Origin: Planctomycetota bacterium
GTDB lineage: Bacteria; Planctomycetota; Planctomycetia; Isosphaerales; Isosphaeraceae
NCBI GenBank assembly: GCA_021807585.1
Contig: JAKBCQ010000176.1
Location: 1-6,300 of the forward strand
DNA: 6,300 nt
Direction: 5' to 3'
Shown here in pieces: positions 1-6,300 of the stretch; the first letter of the stretch is position 1; every line of letters starts with the position of its first letter. The notes beneath the pieces were generated by a model. It saw only the letters and a program-made list of their open reading frames with translations, searched no databases and had not been told where the DNA came from. A program made the translations under genes and the position numbers.

Positions 1-1247
<1,247 letters not shown>

Positions 1248-1562
1248 TTAGCTCCGTGTTGGGCGGATTCGGCCTCGGCGTAAGCTCGATCGGCTTTCGT
1301 CGTCGGGCATGCGGAACGCCTTCCCCGCGTCTCGTTCGGTCTCAATCGTCGCTTTCGTCCGCGATCGGTTGTCGATCGGCTTTGGGACGAAGCGTCGCGG
1401 GGGGAATACGCCTGGAATACGGGGGATAACCTCGCGTTCGAGCGAACAAGCTCGACGCGCGTTGAATTAAGCTTCAGGCTCGCTCACATTCCCCTGGAGG
1501 CGAGCGGCGAAGGTTCTTTCTTACCAAATACGCGGAGAGAAAGGGAGAGAGTCGAGATTTGA

Positions 1563-1580
1563 AAAGCGTCTTTACGCTTT
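1563..1580 (-). other. Small hairpin in the probable enolase leader
   Basis: AAAGCGT (1563-1569) and ACGCTTT (1574-1580) form a perfect 7-bp stem with a 4-nt loop. On the minus strand it is not followed by a T run, so it is not a typical intrinsic terminator. It lies about 325 nt before the enolase start and could be part of a leader, or chance. Confidence 0.3.
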
Positions 1581-1666
1581 CTCGTCGATCTTCAACTTTT
1601 GGCGTCGCGCTCGAGACGCGCCGCGCGATCGACGCGTCGGATATTCAACAGATGAGAATTCAAGTT

Positions 1667-1696
1667 GATAAAGATCAAGGGGGATAAAGATTCAAG
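1667..1696. repeat. Imperfect direct repeat GATAAAGATCAAG / GATAAAGATTCAAG
   Basis: The 13-mer at 1667-1679 recurs at 1683-1696 with a single inserted T, giving a 16-bp period. A shorter related word, GAATTCAAG, precedes it at 1656-1664. The block directly abuts the left arm of the 15-bp inverted repeat at 1697. It could be a protein-binding site or part of the enolase promoter zone; no function is shown by the sequence. Confidence 0.5.
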
Positions 1697-1784
1697 CGCG
1701 CGGCGGTTCCCGTCCAGAACGACTCTCGGGTTGATCGCTTTGATGGCGGTGTGACGGATTGCGAATTTTGGGAACCGCCGCGCG
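1697..1784. repeat. 88-nt element bounded by a perfect 15-bp inverted repeat
   Basis: The left arm CGCGCGGCGGTTCCC (1697-1711) is the exact reverse complement of GGGAACCGCCGCGCG (1770-1784), with 58 nt between. Transcribed from either strand it would give a very stable GC-rich stem capping a large, partly structured loop. On the minus strand it sits downstream of the hydrolase and upstream of enolase, so it could be a transcript-end structure, an RNA leader element or a small RNA. It could also be a remnant of a small palindromic repeat element; the bases just outside the arms show no evident target-site duplication. The 3' side on the minus strand is only mildly T-rich, so a plain intrinsic terminator is not a good fit. 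Confidence 0.6.
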
Positions 1785-1816
1785 GTGCGGCCTCACGGCG
1801 CCGGTTACGGCCGCGA

Positions 1817-1924
1817 CTCGCGTTGGGACGCGAGCGCGAGGGGCGAAACCCGAACGAAAGACGTTCTCGTCCAGTGCATTCCCGGTCATCGACCGGGTCG
1901 CGCCCCGCGCGCTCGAATCGAGCG
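1817..1924. repeat. Cluster of three perfect short inverted repeats
   Basis: CTCGCGT-TGGG-ACGCGAG (1817-1834) and CCCGGTC-ATC-GACCGGG (1881-1897) are perfect 7-bp hairpins with 4- and 3-nt loops. CGCTCGA-A-TCGAGCG (1910-1924) is a near-palindrome with a one-base centre. All fall in 108 nt of non-coding DNA downstream of the hydrolase. They could fold a minus-strand transcript. Given the GC- and CG-rich composition, chance is not excluded. Confidence 0.35.
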
Positions 1925-1944
1925 TCGGCTTGCATCGGCTTGCA
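1925..1944. repeat. 10-bp tandem duplication TCGGCTTGCA x2
   Basis: TCGGCTTGCA occurs at 1925-1934 and again at 1935-1944, followed by a third partial TCG. This looks like a simple slippage-type duplication in non-coding DNA. Confidence 0.6.
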
Positions 1945-2096
1945 TCGACCTGTGGGAAAATCGATCGCGATCGTGCGTCCTTTCGTTCGTTCGATCGAGG
2001 CCGTTCCGTCTAGGCCATTAGGTTATCGGCGCGGCGGGGCTTCGGCTTGACTCTCGCCGGGGTCGACTTGCGGCGGTCCGATCGTCGTTCGACCGA

Positions 2097-2897
2097 TCAC
2101 TCCAAAGAGCGCGATCGCCCCGATTCCAACGGCTCGATCCGATCGGTTGAAGACAACAACGGTACGATATATTTTTTGAGGAAACCGGGATTATCGGGAC
2201 CGATATGTCCTCCCAGGTTCCCCGTCGAGGCCATCTCGGAGCGCCAGCGAACCTGGCGAAGCTTGGCGTACACAGCGGCTCGATCGGGATCGGCCGATTC
2301 ATCGGGAAGTTGAAAGCTCGTCAAACCCGCGGCGTACGACTTGCGGCGATCGACCGTGCCGAAAACGCGCGTACCGACGCCGAGAATGAAGACGTCATAA
2401 GGCGACCAATAAACGTACATTTTGTGTTCAACGGCGCGAAGCGCTCGAGAAAGGTCGTATCGCGACGCGAGCGCCGGAGCGAGCAGAACCGAGGTTTGAA
2501 CGAAATCGCGAGGGAGCGATTCGAGCGCCTTGACGATCACCGCCGAACCCCCCGATTTGCCGATCAGATGAATCGGCGCGGCGGGATAGCGATCGCGGTA
2601 TTCAATCGCCTGCGCCGCGACCGCGTCGGCGAAACGGCGATGATTGGCGGTGTCGGTAAGATCGGCGAACCAACGCCCATGTCCATGACACCAATTGATC
2701 ACGTGCAATTCAAGCGGAGAGTTGATGTCTGCGAGGGCTTTTTTCATGCCGAAGCCGCAAAGATCGAGGCCGCCGACGCCGTCGGCCAGAAGCACCAGCC
2801 CCGCGCCGGGAACGACGCGTTCGAGCTCGCGTCTTTCGATCGTCGATCGCCCGGTCGCCGCTTGGCGGATCGCTTTGAGCAACGTCGAGTAGATCAT
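2097..2897 (-). CDS. Alpha/beta-hydrolase-fold protein of unknown substrate
   Basis: A 266-residue protein, start ATG 2897-2895, stop TGA at 2099-2097. The order of motifs fits an alpha/beta hydrolase: a hydrophobic strand followed by ADGVGGLD (38-45), which sits where the oxyanion-hole loop is expected; the nucleophile elbow GKSGGS with Ser115 (113-118) after the strand PIHLI; an acid candidate Asp168 in YWSPYDVFILG (163-173); and His231 in GNLGGHIG (226-233). No signal peptide or membrane segment is evident, so it is probably cytosolic. The elbow reads G-K-S-G-G rather than the commoner G-H/Y-S-M/Q-G. The substrate cannot be told; an esterase, lipase-like or thioesterase-like role is possible. 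An AGGGG lies only 1 nt before the ATG, so the start is not supported by a well-spaced ribosome binding site. Upstream on the same strand lies the gene at 3106-3990, separated by a terminator-like hairpin, so the two are probably transcribed separately. Confidence 0.85.
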   Translation of the reverse strand: MIYSTLLKAIRQAATGRSTIERRELERVVPGAGLVLLADGVGGLDLCGFGMKKALADINSPLELHVINWCHGHGRWFADLTDTANHRRFADAVAAQAIEYRDRYPAAPIHLIGKSGGSAVIVKALESLPRDFVQTSVLLAPALASRYDLSRALRAVEHKMYVYWSPYDVFILGVGTRVFGTVDRRKSYAAGLTSFQLPDESADPDRAAVYAKLRQVRWRSEMASTGNLGGHIGPDNPGFLKKYIVPLLSSTDRIEPLESGRSRSLE

Positions 2898-2977
2898 GCC
2901 CCTATTGTATCCGCGGCGAGCCTTATGAATAGCTCGACGCGCAAGGCCGATTGAAAGCGGCGATTCGCCCGCATCGA

Positions 2978-3027
2978 ATCAAAATAATTTTATTAATAGA
3001 CTATATCATTCAATCAGAATAAAATCA
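2978..3027. other. AT-rich spacer, possible promoter zone for the hydrolase gene
   Basis: This segment is strikingly AT-rich against GC-rich surroundings, with runs such as AATAATTTTATTAATAG around 2982-3000. It lies about 80-130 nt upstream of the hydrolase start on the minus strand and just downstream of the hairpin at 3028-3077. It probably serves as the U-rich tail of that terminator and may also host the hydrolase promoter; I could not place convincing -35/-10 boxes. Confidence 0.35.
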
Positions 3028-3077
3028 ACCGACGTCTTGTTTCTTTTGGGAAAGAAAAGGACGGACAAGACGTCGGT
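3028..3077 (-). terminator. Intrinsic-type terminator for the 3106-3990 gene
   Basis: ACCGACGTCTTGT (3028-3040) and ACAAGACGTCGGT (3065-3077) form a perfect 13-bp stem. In the 24-nt loop region a second stem pairs TTTCTTT (3040-3046) with AAAGAAA (3051-3057), sharing one base with the outer stem. On the minus strand the stem begins 28 nt after the stop at 3106 and is followed by TTGATTTTATT, a moderately T-rich tract. Position, stem strength and tail all fit a terminator for the minus-strand gene upstream. Confidence 0.75.
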
Positions 3078-3105
3078 CGCGGGTGAGGCGATTGATCGGT
3101 CGGGA

Positions 3106-3990
3106 TCAGCTCGGCCTGTGGGGATGGAGAATCGCGCCCGGGAGGAAATGGCCTCCGGGACCTCGGACGAAATAGCCGGGACCGGCCTGAGCCGGGATAT
3201 CGTTAAAGTTGGTGTTGAACTGAACGTTGGGGTTGCTGTAGAAATCGCTCGAATTGCGGAAGAGGTTGGGATGCACGCTGAACTCGGCGATCGCGTTGAG
3301 GATGTTGGCGTAGGCGGTGTTCCAGGCGTTGATGGCCTGGGTGTCGACGACGGCGCCCCCACCGGTCGCGGGAGTTAATTGCGCCTGCATATCGGCGACC
3401 TGTTGTTGCGCGTACGGAACAAGTACGGCGTTCGCCAGCGGCGAGAACTTAGGCGCAGCGGCTTGCGAAGGTGTTGGATCCGTGTTCGTCGAGTAATATG
3501 TTGTTAGAGCAAAGACAAGTTGTTGATTGAGAGTGGCGATCAAATCGGGGATGGCCCTGGAAGTCGGTGTCGTTCCGACGGTGACGCCGGGAGGTAATGG
3601 GACGGGCGTGATCCTGATGTTCGCCCCATAAGGGAACGATCGCGGCGAGACGGGGGTTGTGAGGTTCGCGGTTTGGCCGAGGGCGTTTTGACCGAAGACC
3701 TGGAACGCCTGAGAGACGAGTTGCGTCGTTCCCGCCGAGATCGCCAGTCTGGTGTTCAGTTTGTTGACGAACGGCGGGCTCAATTTGAGGCCGTCGGCGC
3801 CGTTGGAATGAAAAAGGTTGCGCGGCACGCCCGGCGCGTCGTTCCGCGGAGCGTGAATCTCGGCGTGTCGTTCGATTTGAGCGAGATCATGAGCCATGAT
3901 CGCGTGAATCGGCATGCCGCTGAGGAGGTCGCGCCGTTCGAGGGTATCGGCGTCGTACCAGGGAACGAAAGAACGCCTTCCGCTTGCCAT
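3106..3990 (-). CDS. Probable exported planctomycete protein with N-terminal LERRDLLS motif, function unknown
   Basis: A 294-residue protein. The frame is open further upstream to 4269, but the ATG at 3990 has AAGGAG 7 nt before it, and only from there does the sequence look like protein. Residues 14-25 read ADTLERRDLLSG, close to the LE-x-R-x-LLS motif that in planctomycetes marks the N-terminus of many exported proteins; a classical hydrophobic signal peptide is not seen. There are no cysteines. Histidine is frequent in 29-61; the middle is rich in T, P, A, Q and N with alternating polar/hydrophobic stretches (e.g. PDLIATLNQQLVFALTTYY, 148-166); 195-235 looks helical; the end is Gly/His/Pro-rich (GPGYFVRGPGGHFLPG, 270-285). 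I recognise no enzyme motif. A structural or surface role is a guess. It is divergent from the flippase gene, with a 600-bp shared upstream region, and is followed by a strong terminator. Confidence 0.8.
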   Translation of the reverse strand: MASGRRSFVPWYDADTLERRDLLSGMPIHAIMAHDLAQIERHAEIHAPRNDAPGVPRNLFHSNGADGLKLSPPFVNKLNTRLAISAGTTQLVSQAFQVFGQNALGQTANLTTPVSPRSFPYGANIRITPVPLPPGVTVGTTPTSRAIPDLIATLNQQLVFALTTYYSTNTDPTPSQAAAPKFSPLANAVLVPYAQQQVADMQAQLTPATGGGAVVDTQAINAWNTAYANILNAIAEFSVHPNLFRNSSDFYSNPNVQFNTNFNDIPAQAGPGYFVRGPGGHFLPGAILHPHRPS

Positions 3991-3997
3991 TCGACCG

Positions 3998-4003
3998 CTC
4001 CTT
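3998..4003 (-). promoter_or_regulatory. Ribosome binding site fixing the start at 3990
   Basis: On the minus strand AAGGAG lies 7 nt before the ATG at 3990-3988. This is a near-perfect Shine-Dalgarno site and decides against the longer reading frame beginning at 4269. Confidence 0.8.
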
Positions 4004-4034
4004 GGGAAATCCTGGGAAATCCGTGTGGGAATCC
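4003..4034. repeat. 10-bp repeat TGGGAAATCC, two tandem copies plus a degenerate third
   Basis: TGGGAAATCC is found at 4003-4012 and 4013-4022 in direct tandem, and TGGGAATCC at 4026-4034. On the minus strand this reads as GGATTTCCCA repeats immediately upstream of, and touching, the AAGGAG ribosome binding site of the LERRDLLS gene. In a transcript starting farther upstream they would lie in the 5' leader; as DNA they could be a repeated operator. Confidence 0.6.
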
Positions 4035-4218
4035 ATTCTCGAGACGGCCGGGGGACGCGCTTCCAAAGGCGCGGACGATCTCGAATTCCGTGATGTTTCA
4101 TCGGGCGATTTCGAAGGCCGGCATGACGAATTTCACCCCCCGCTCGGCGCGACGGCGCCGGTTGAATCGGCTGAAAAACCGTCATTATCGCGCCAATCGG
4201 CGTCGCCGGAACGAGGAG

Positions 4219-4280
4219 TTGACGATTCGACGCGTTCTGTATGAATTTGATATGATATATAATTAACAAATCGTATGATT
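4219..4280. promoter_or_regulatory. AT-rich core, probable divergent promoter zone
   Basis: The segment 4240-4280 is strongly AT-rich in otherwise GC-rich DNA. On the plus strand TTGACG (4219-4224) is followed after 17 nt by TGAATT (4242-4247), and an exact TATAAT occurs at 4258-4263 without a good -35 box. On the minus strand TTGTTA (4269-4264) could be a -35 with a weak ATTCAT -10 at 4246-4241. None is a full consensus pair. Starts here would give leaders of about 240-330 nt to both genes. Confidence 0.35.
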
Positions 4281-4405
4281 GATTGGCGTTTCTTGTGAGG
4301 GGTGTCGACGGCGCCGGCGAGTGGGTCGTGTCGCGTGCGGAGATCGGATTACGAGGGAACGATCACGGAGGCGTACGCGCCGAGTTTTGGAATGGTGTGT
4401 TCAAC

Positions 4406-4437
4406 CTCTCGGGATGTAACCCGCGAGTGCGCGCACT
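4406..4437. promoter_or_regulatory. Overlapping hairpin and 12-bp palindrome upstream of the flippase gene
   Basis: CTCTCGGG (4406-4413) pairs with CCCGCGAG (4420-4427) with one mismatch and a 6-nt loop. Its right arm overlaps the perfect palindrome AGTGCGCGCACT (4426-4437). The two could be alternative structures in a flippase leader, or a dimeric protein site in DNA. They lie about 155-185 nt before the start codon. Confidence 0.35.
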
Positions 4438-4445
4438 GCGCGTCG

Positions 4446-4474
4446 GTCTTGAGGACGTGTCTGTCTTGAGGACG
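4446..4474. repeat. 12-bp direct repeat GTCTTGAGGACG x2
   Basis: GTCTTGAGGACG occurs at 4446-4457 and 4463-4474, a 17-bp period. Each unit contains a short interrupted palindrome, GTC-TTGAG-GAC, which is a form often taken by operator half-sites. It lies 117-145 nt upstream of the flippase start. Function is inferred from position only. Confidence 0.5.
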
Positions 4475-4576
4475 ATCGAGCGTCGGCGGTGCGATCGAGT
4501 TGGCCTTTTTTCGAGCGGGTCGAACGTGCTATCAATAAGGTCCGATCGCCGTGCGGCGAAACGAAGGATGCGGCAC

Positions 4577-4584
4577 GAGGGAAG
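4577..4584 (+). promoter_or_regulatory. Ribosome binding site supporting the flippase start at 4591
   Basis: GAGGGAAG precedes the ATG at 4591, with GAGGG ending 9 nt before it. This favours 4591 over the in-frame GTG at 4489, whose added 34 residues are charged and unlike the family's N-termini. Confidence 0.55.
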
Positions 4585-4590
4585 CCAGAG

Positions 4591-6207
4591 ATGACCGAAG
4601 CCGCGGCGGCGCCGCCGTCACGCGATCTACCTCCCGTATTGGGGCGGCTGTTGGGGGGCTCGCTGCTTTTAGCGCTGCGCGTACCATTGCAGACGGTTCT
4701 GGCTCTTTGGAGCGTCCCACTGATCCTCCGGTCGCTCGGCGAGGATTTAAACGGAGCGTACGTTTTCGCCTGGAGTTTCGGCTTCCTCCAATCACTCCTC
4801 GAATTCGGCATGAGTTCGTCGCTCCAGCGGCAGATCTCCGAGGCGTGGACCAAAGGCGATCGCGAAGGGGTCGACCGCGGCGTCGCGTGCGGAATGAATT
4901 TCTACGCGGTCGTCTCGATCGTTCAGGCCGCGGTTTTGCTCGCAATCGCGCACGGAGCACTGCCCAATTCGGGATATGTGGGTAAATCTTATAATCTTAT
5001 CTTAAAGCTGCTTTGGCTACAGGTGTTCACTGCGCCGTTTTATGGGCTTTCGATGGTGGTATCGAGCGTTTTGCAGGCGGCGCGGCGGTACGATTTCATC
5101 CCCAGGCTCGAGGTTTTCATCGTCGTTTCGCGGTTCGTGATTTTGGTGGCGGGGCTGCGCGGCGGAGTCGATTTCTTTTTGATCGTCGCGGCTCAAACGG
5201 TCGTTCAGATCGGCATGGCGTTGATCCCCTCGATCTACGTGATGACGCGCGACCTCGGCTTCAGGCCGCATTTTCGCGGGGCGAGAAGGTCGGATTACGC
5301 GGCGCTATTGCGAACTAGTTTTTATATGTTTTTATTACAATTAAGTGTGGTGTTGGCGACGAGCGTCGACACGACGATTTTGTTTTTCGCGTTGCCCGAT
5401 CCCGGCCGCGCCACGACGATCTACAACAACGTGAGCAAGGCTTTTGTACATATAAGGCAGACGGGTTGGACGCTGGCGTATCTGGTGCTTCCGGCGGTTG
5501 CGAGTTTGGTCGCGGCGCGCGATCACGAAGGGCTCGATCGCGTCAAATACGACGGACCCCGGTTGCACGCGGGGGTGCTGTTTCCGATCGCGCTTTTGGC
5601 CTGGCTGTACGCCGAGCCGTTTTTGTGGCTTTGGGTGGGCAAAGAATACGCGTCGTGGGGCTATTTGATGCGGTTGTTCCTGGTGGCGAGCCTTCCGCTC
5701 TGGATCGCGGTGCAGGTGCAAGCGGTCATCGGCATGGGGAAGGTTGAGGTCGTGGCGCTGTTGTCGCTCGCGGGATCGCTCGTCAATCTGCCGCTCAGTT
5801 ACTACCTGACCCGGCGAATCGGCGTCGCGGGGGTGATCTGGGGCACCGTGCTGACGACCTTGTTCGCCAACTGGCTCGCGCCCGGCGTCTATGTGTTCAA
5901 AATTTTAAAAATTAACTTACGCACGTATTTTTTTCGGACGTTGGCGGCGCCGCTCGCGGGAGGCTTCGCGCTCGTGCCGGCGAGTTTGGCGATGGGACGG
6001 TTCATATCGGCCGATCCGCATGCGGGGGGGACGATCGCTCGGATCGGTCCGCTCCTTTTACATCTCTGCGTGGGTTGCGCCGCTTACCTGATCGGCTACG
6101 CGAGCGTCGCCGCGGGACGCGAGGATCTCGTCAAGCTTGCTCGGCGAGTTCGGCTCGCCCGGTTCGTTCCCGCTCCAATCGCCCCCGTCGACGACAAGCC
6201 GCGCTAG
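4591..6207 (+). CDS. Polysaccharide/lipid-linked oligosaccharide flippase, Wzx/MATE-like membrane protein
   Basis: A 538-residue polytopic inner-membrane protein, best read as a member of the polysaccharide biosynthesis export family (MOP superfamily), which moves undecaprenyl-linked glycans across the inner membrane. About 14 hydrophobic segments can be read, roughly at 18-45, 55-72, 103-122, 136-162, 172-190, 194-217, 239-258, 292-309, 326-343, 357-378, 384-402, 410-438, 449-468 and 483-505. Family-like features are the N-terminal pattern LPLILRSLG-type (43-50, PLILRSLG) followed by GAYVFAWSFGFLQSLLEFGMSSSLQRQIS (55-83 region), a typical first-repeat signature, and the LWVGKEYASWGYLMRLF region (347-363), like the conserved loop before TM10. 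The tail after 505 is short, charged and probably cytoplasmic. The length is slightly above the usual 420-500. It reads away from the LERRDLLS gene and has no glycosyltransferase beside it here. Unusually, TTA codons and AT-rich bursts punctuate the gene. Substrate unknown; a MATE or MurJ homologue is less likely. Confidence 0.85.
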   Translation: MTEAAAAPPSRDLPPVLGRLLGGSLLLALRVPLQTVLALWSVPLILRSLGEDLNGAYVFAWSFGFLQSLLEFGMSSSLQRQISEAWTKGDREGVDRGVACGMNFYAVVSIVQAAVLLAIAHGALPNSGYVGKSYNLILKLLWLQVFTAPFYGLSMVVSSVLQAARRYDFIPRLEVFIVVSRFVILVAGLRGGVDFFLIVAAQTVVQIGMALIPSIYVMTRDLGFRPHFRGARRSDYAALLRTSFYMFLLQLSVVLATSVDTTILFFALPDPGRATTIYNNVSKAFVHIRQTGWTLAYLVLPAVASLVAARDHEGLDRVKYDGPRLHAGVLFPIALLAWLYAEPFLWLWVGKEYASWGYLMRLFLVASLPLWIAVQVQAVIGMGKVEVVALLSLAGSLVNLPLSYYLTRRIGVAGVIWGTVLTTLFANWLAPGVYVFKILKINLRTYFFRTLAAPLAGGFALVPASLAMGRFISADPHAGGTIARIGPLLLHLCVGCAAYLIGYASVAAGREDLVKLARRVRLARFVPAPIAPVDDKPR

Positions 6208-6300
6208 CCCGACTTTGTAAAAATATATGAATGAAGTATATACATAGTATATCTTATTATGTTTGTATGTCTAATGCATGATTTTTCGGGGTGATCAGAT
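6208..6300. other. AT-rich tail after the flippase gene
   Basis: Non-coding as far as visible. It is very AT-rich, with AGTATATA (6235-6242) and a near copy AGTATATC (6246-6253). TTGTAA (6215-6220) with TATATA (6237-6242), spacing 16, is a weak plus-strand promoter candidate for a gene beyond the edge. No GC-rich hairpin terminator for the flippase is seen. Confidence 0.4.

Larger units (their letters stand above)
3991..4590. other. 600-bp divergent intergenic region
   Basis: This region separates the minus-strand LERRDLLS gene from the plus-strand flippase and should carry both promoters. It contains the GGATTTCCCA repeats at 4003-4034, an AT-rich core near 4240-4280, an imperfect hairpin at 4406-4427 overlapping a 12-bp palindrome at 4426-4437, and a 12-bp direct repeat at 4446-4474. 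Open frames crossing it are arginine-rich and lack recognisable protein features. Confidence 0.6.

Noticed and set aside
1697..1784. Insertion sequence or CRISPR-type repeat
   Set aside because: There is only one pair of arms, no transposase, no evident target-site duplication and no regular repeat-spacer array.
1910..1924. tRNA T-arm-like CTCGAATCGAG
   Set aside because: It is a near-palindrome without an acceptor stem, anticodon arm or D-arm at the right distances.
1675..2050. Several overlapping 65-99-codon frames on both strands in the 1239-2096 gap
   Set aside because: They overlap each other, are rich in Arg and Ser, and run through the inverted repeats; they look like frames left open by GC-rich composition.
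2205..2954. 249-codon plus-strand open frame opposite the hydrolase gene
   Set aside because: It mirrors the hydrolase on the other strand, is arginine-rich and has no recognisable motif; the minus-strand frame has the full triad.
3991..4269. 93-residue N-terminal extension of the LERRDLLS protein
   Set aside because: The frame stays open, but the residues are low-complexity Arg/Pro-rich, and a near-perfect ribosome binding site lies 7 nt before the internal ATG at 3990.
4489..4590. GTG start extending the flippase by 34 residues
   Set aside because: The extra residues are charged and atypical for flippase N-termini, and GAGGG lies at proper distance from the ATG at 4591.
4283..4594. 103-codon plus-strand frame from a TTG, overlapping the flippase start by ATGA
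   Set aside because: The ATGA overlap is tempting as translational coupling, but the start is a TTG without a ribosome binding site, the protein is Arg-rich and unlike any family, and the palindrome and direct repeat fall inside it.

Overview
This looks like a chromosomal segment from a planctomycete. The sequence is GC-rich, with wide gene spacing and sharply AT-rich spots between genes. The protein encoded at 3106-3990 carries an N-terminal LERRDLLS stretch, a close relative of the 'LE-x-R-x-LLS' motif that recurs at the N-terminus of many planctomycete exported proteins. Isosphaeraceae or a related family is a reasonable guess, but it rests on that motif and on composition, not on a phylogenetic marker.

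Layout: (1) 1-1238, minus strand: enolase, cut by the left edge about 16-20 residues before its C-terminus. (2) 1239-2096: 858 bp without a convincing gene, holding a perfect 15-bp inverted repeat (1697-1711 / 1770-1784), short direct repeats and several perfect 7-bp hairpins. (3) 2097-2897, minus strand: an alpha/beta-hydrolase-fold protein with a readable Ser-Asp-His triad. (4) 2898-3105: short AT-rich spacer with a strong hairpin terminator for the next gene. (5) 3106-3990, minus strand: a 294-residue, cysteine-free protein of unknown function, probably exported, with an excellent ribosome binding site. (6) 3991-4590: 600-bp divergent intergenic region with an AT-rich promoter-like core near 4240-4280, a triplicated 10-bp repeat in the leader of the left gene, and a palindrome plus a 12-bp direct repeat ahead of the right gene. 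(7) 4591-6207, plus strand: a polytopic membrane protein of the polysaccharide/lipid-linked oligosaccharide flippase (Wzx/MATE-like) family. (8) 6208-6300: AT-rich tail without a gene.

The genes do not form an obvious pathway. Enolase is core glycolysis; the hydrolase and the LERRDLLS protein are uncharacterised; the flippase would belong to surface-glycan export, but no glycosyltransferase lies in the window. I found no defence island, mobile element, CRISPR array, tRNA or rRNA. The most interesting material is in the non-coding DNA: the 88-nt inverted-repeat element between hydrolase and enolase, and the repeat-rich divergent region. Two composition effects also stand out: strong excess of the palindrome CGATCG and clusters of TTA codons and AT-rich DNA in the flippase gene.
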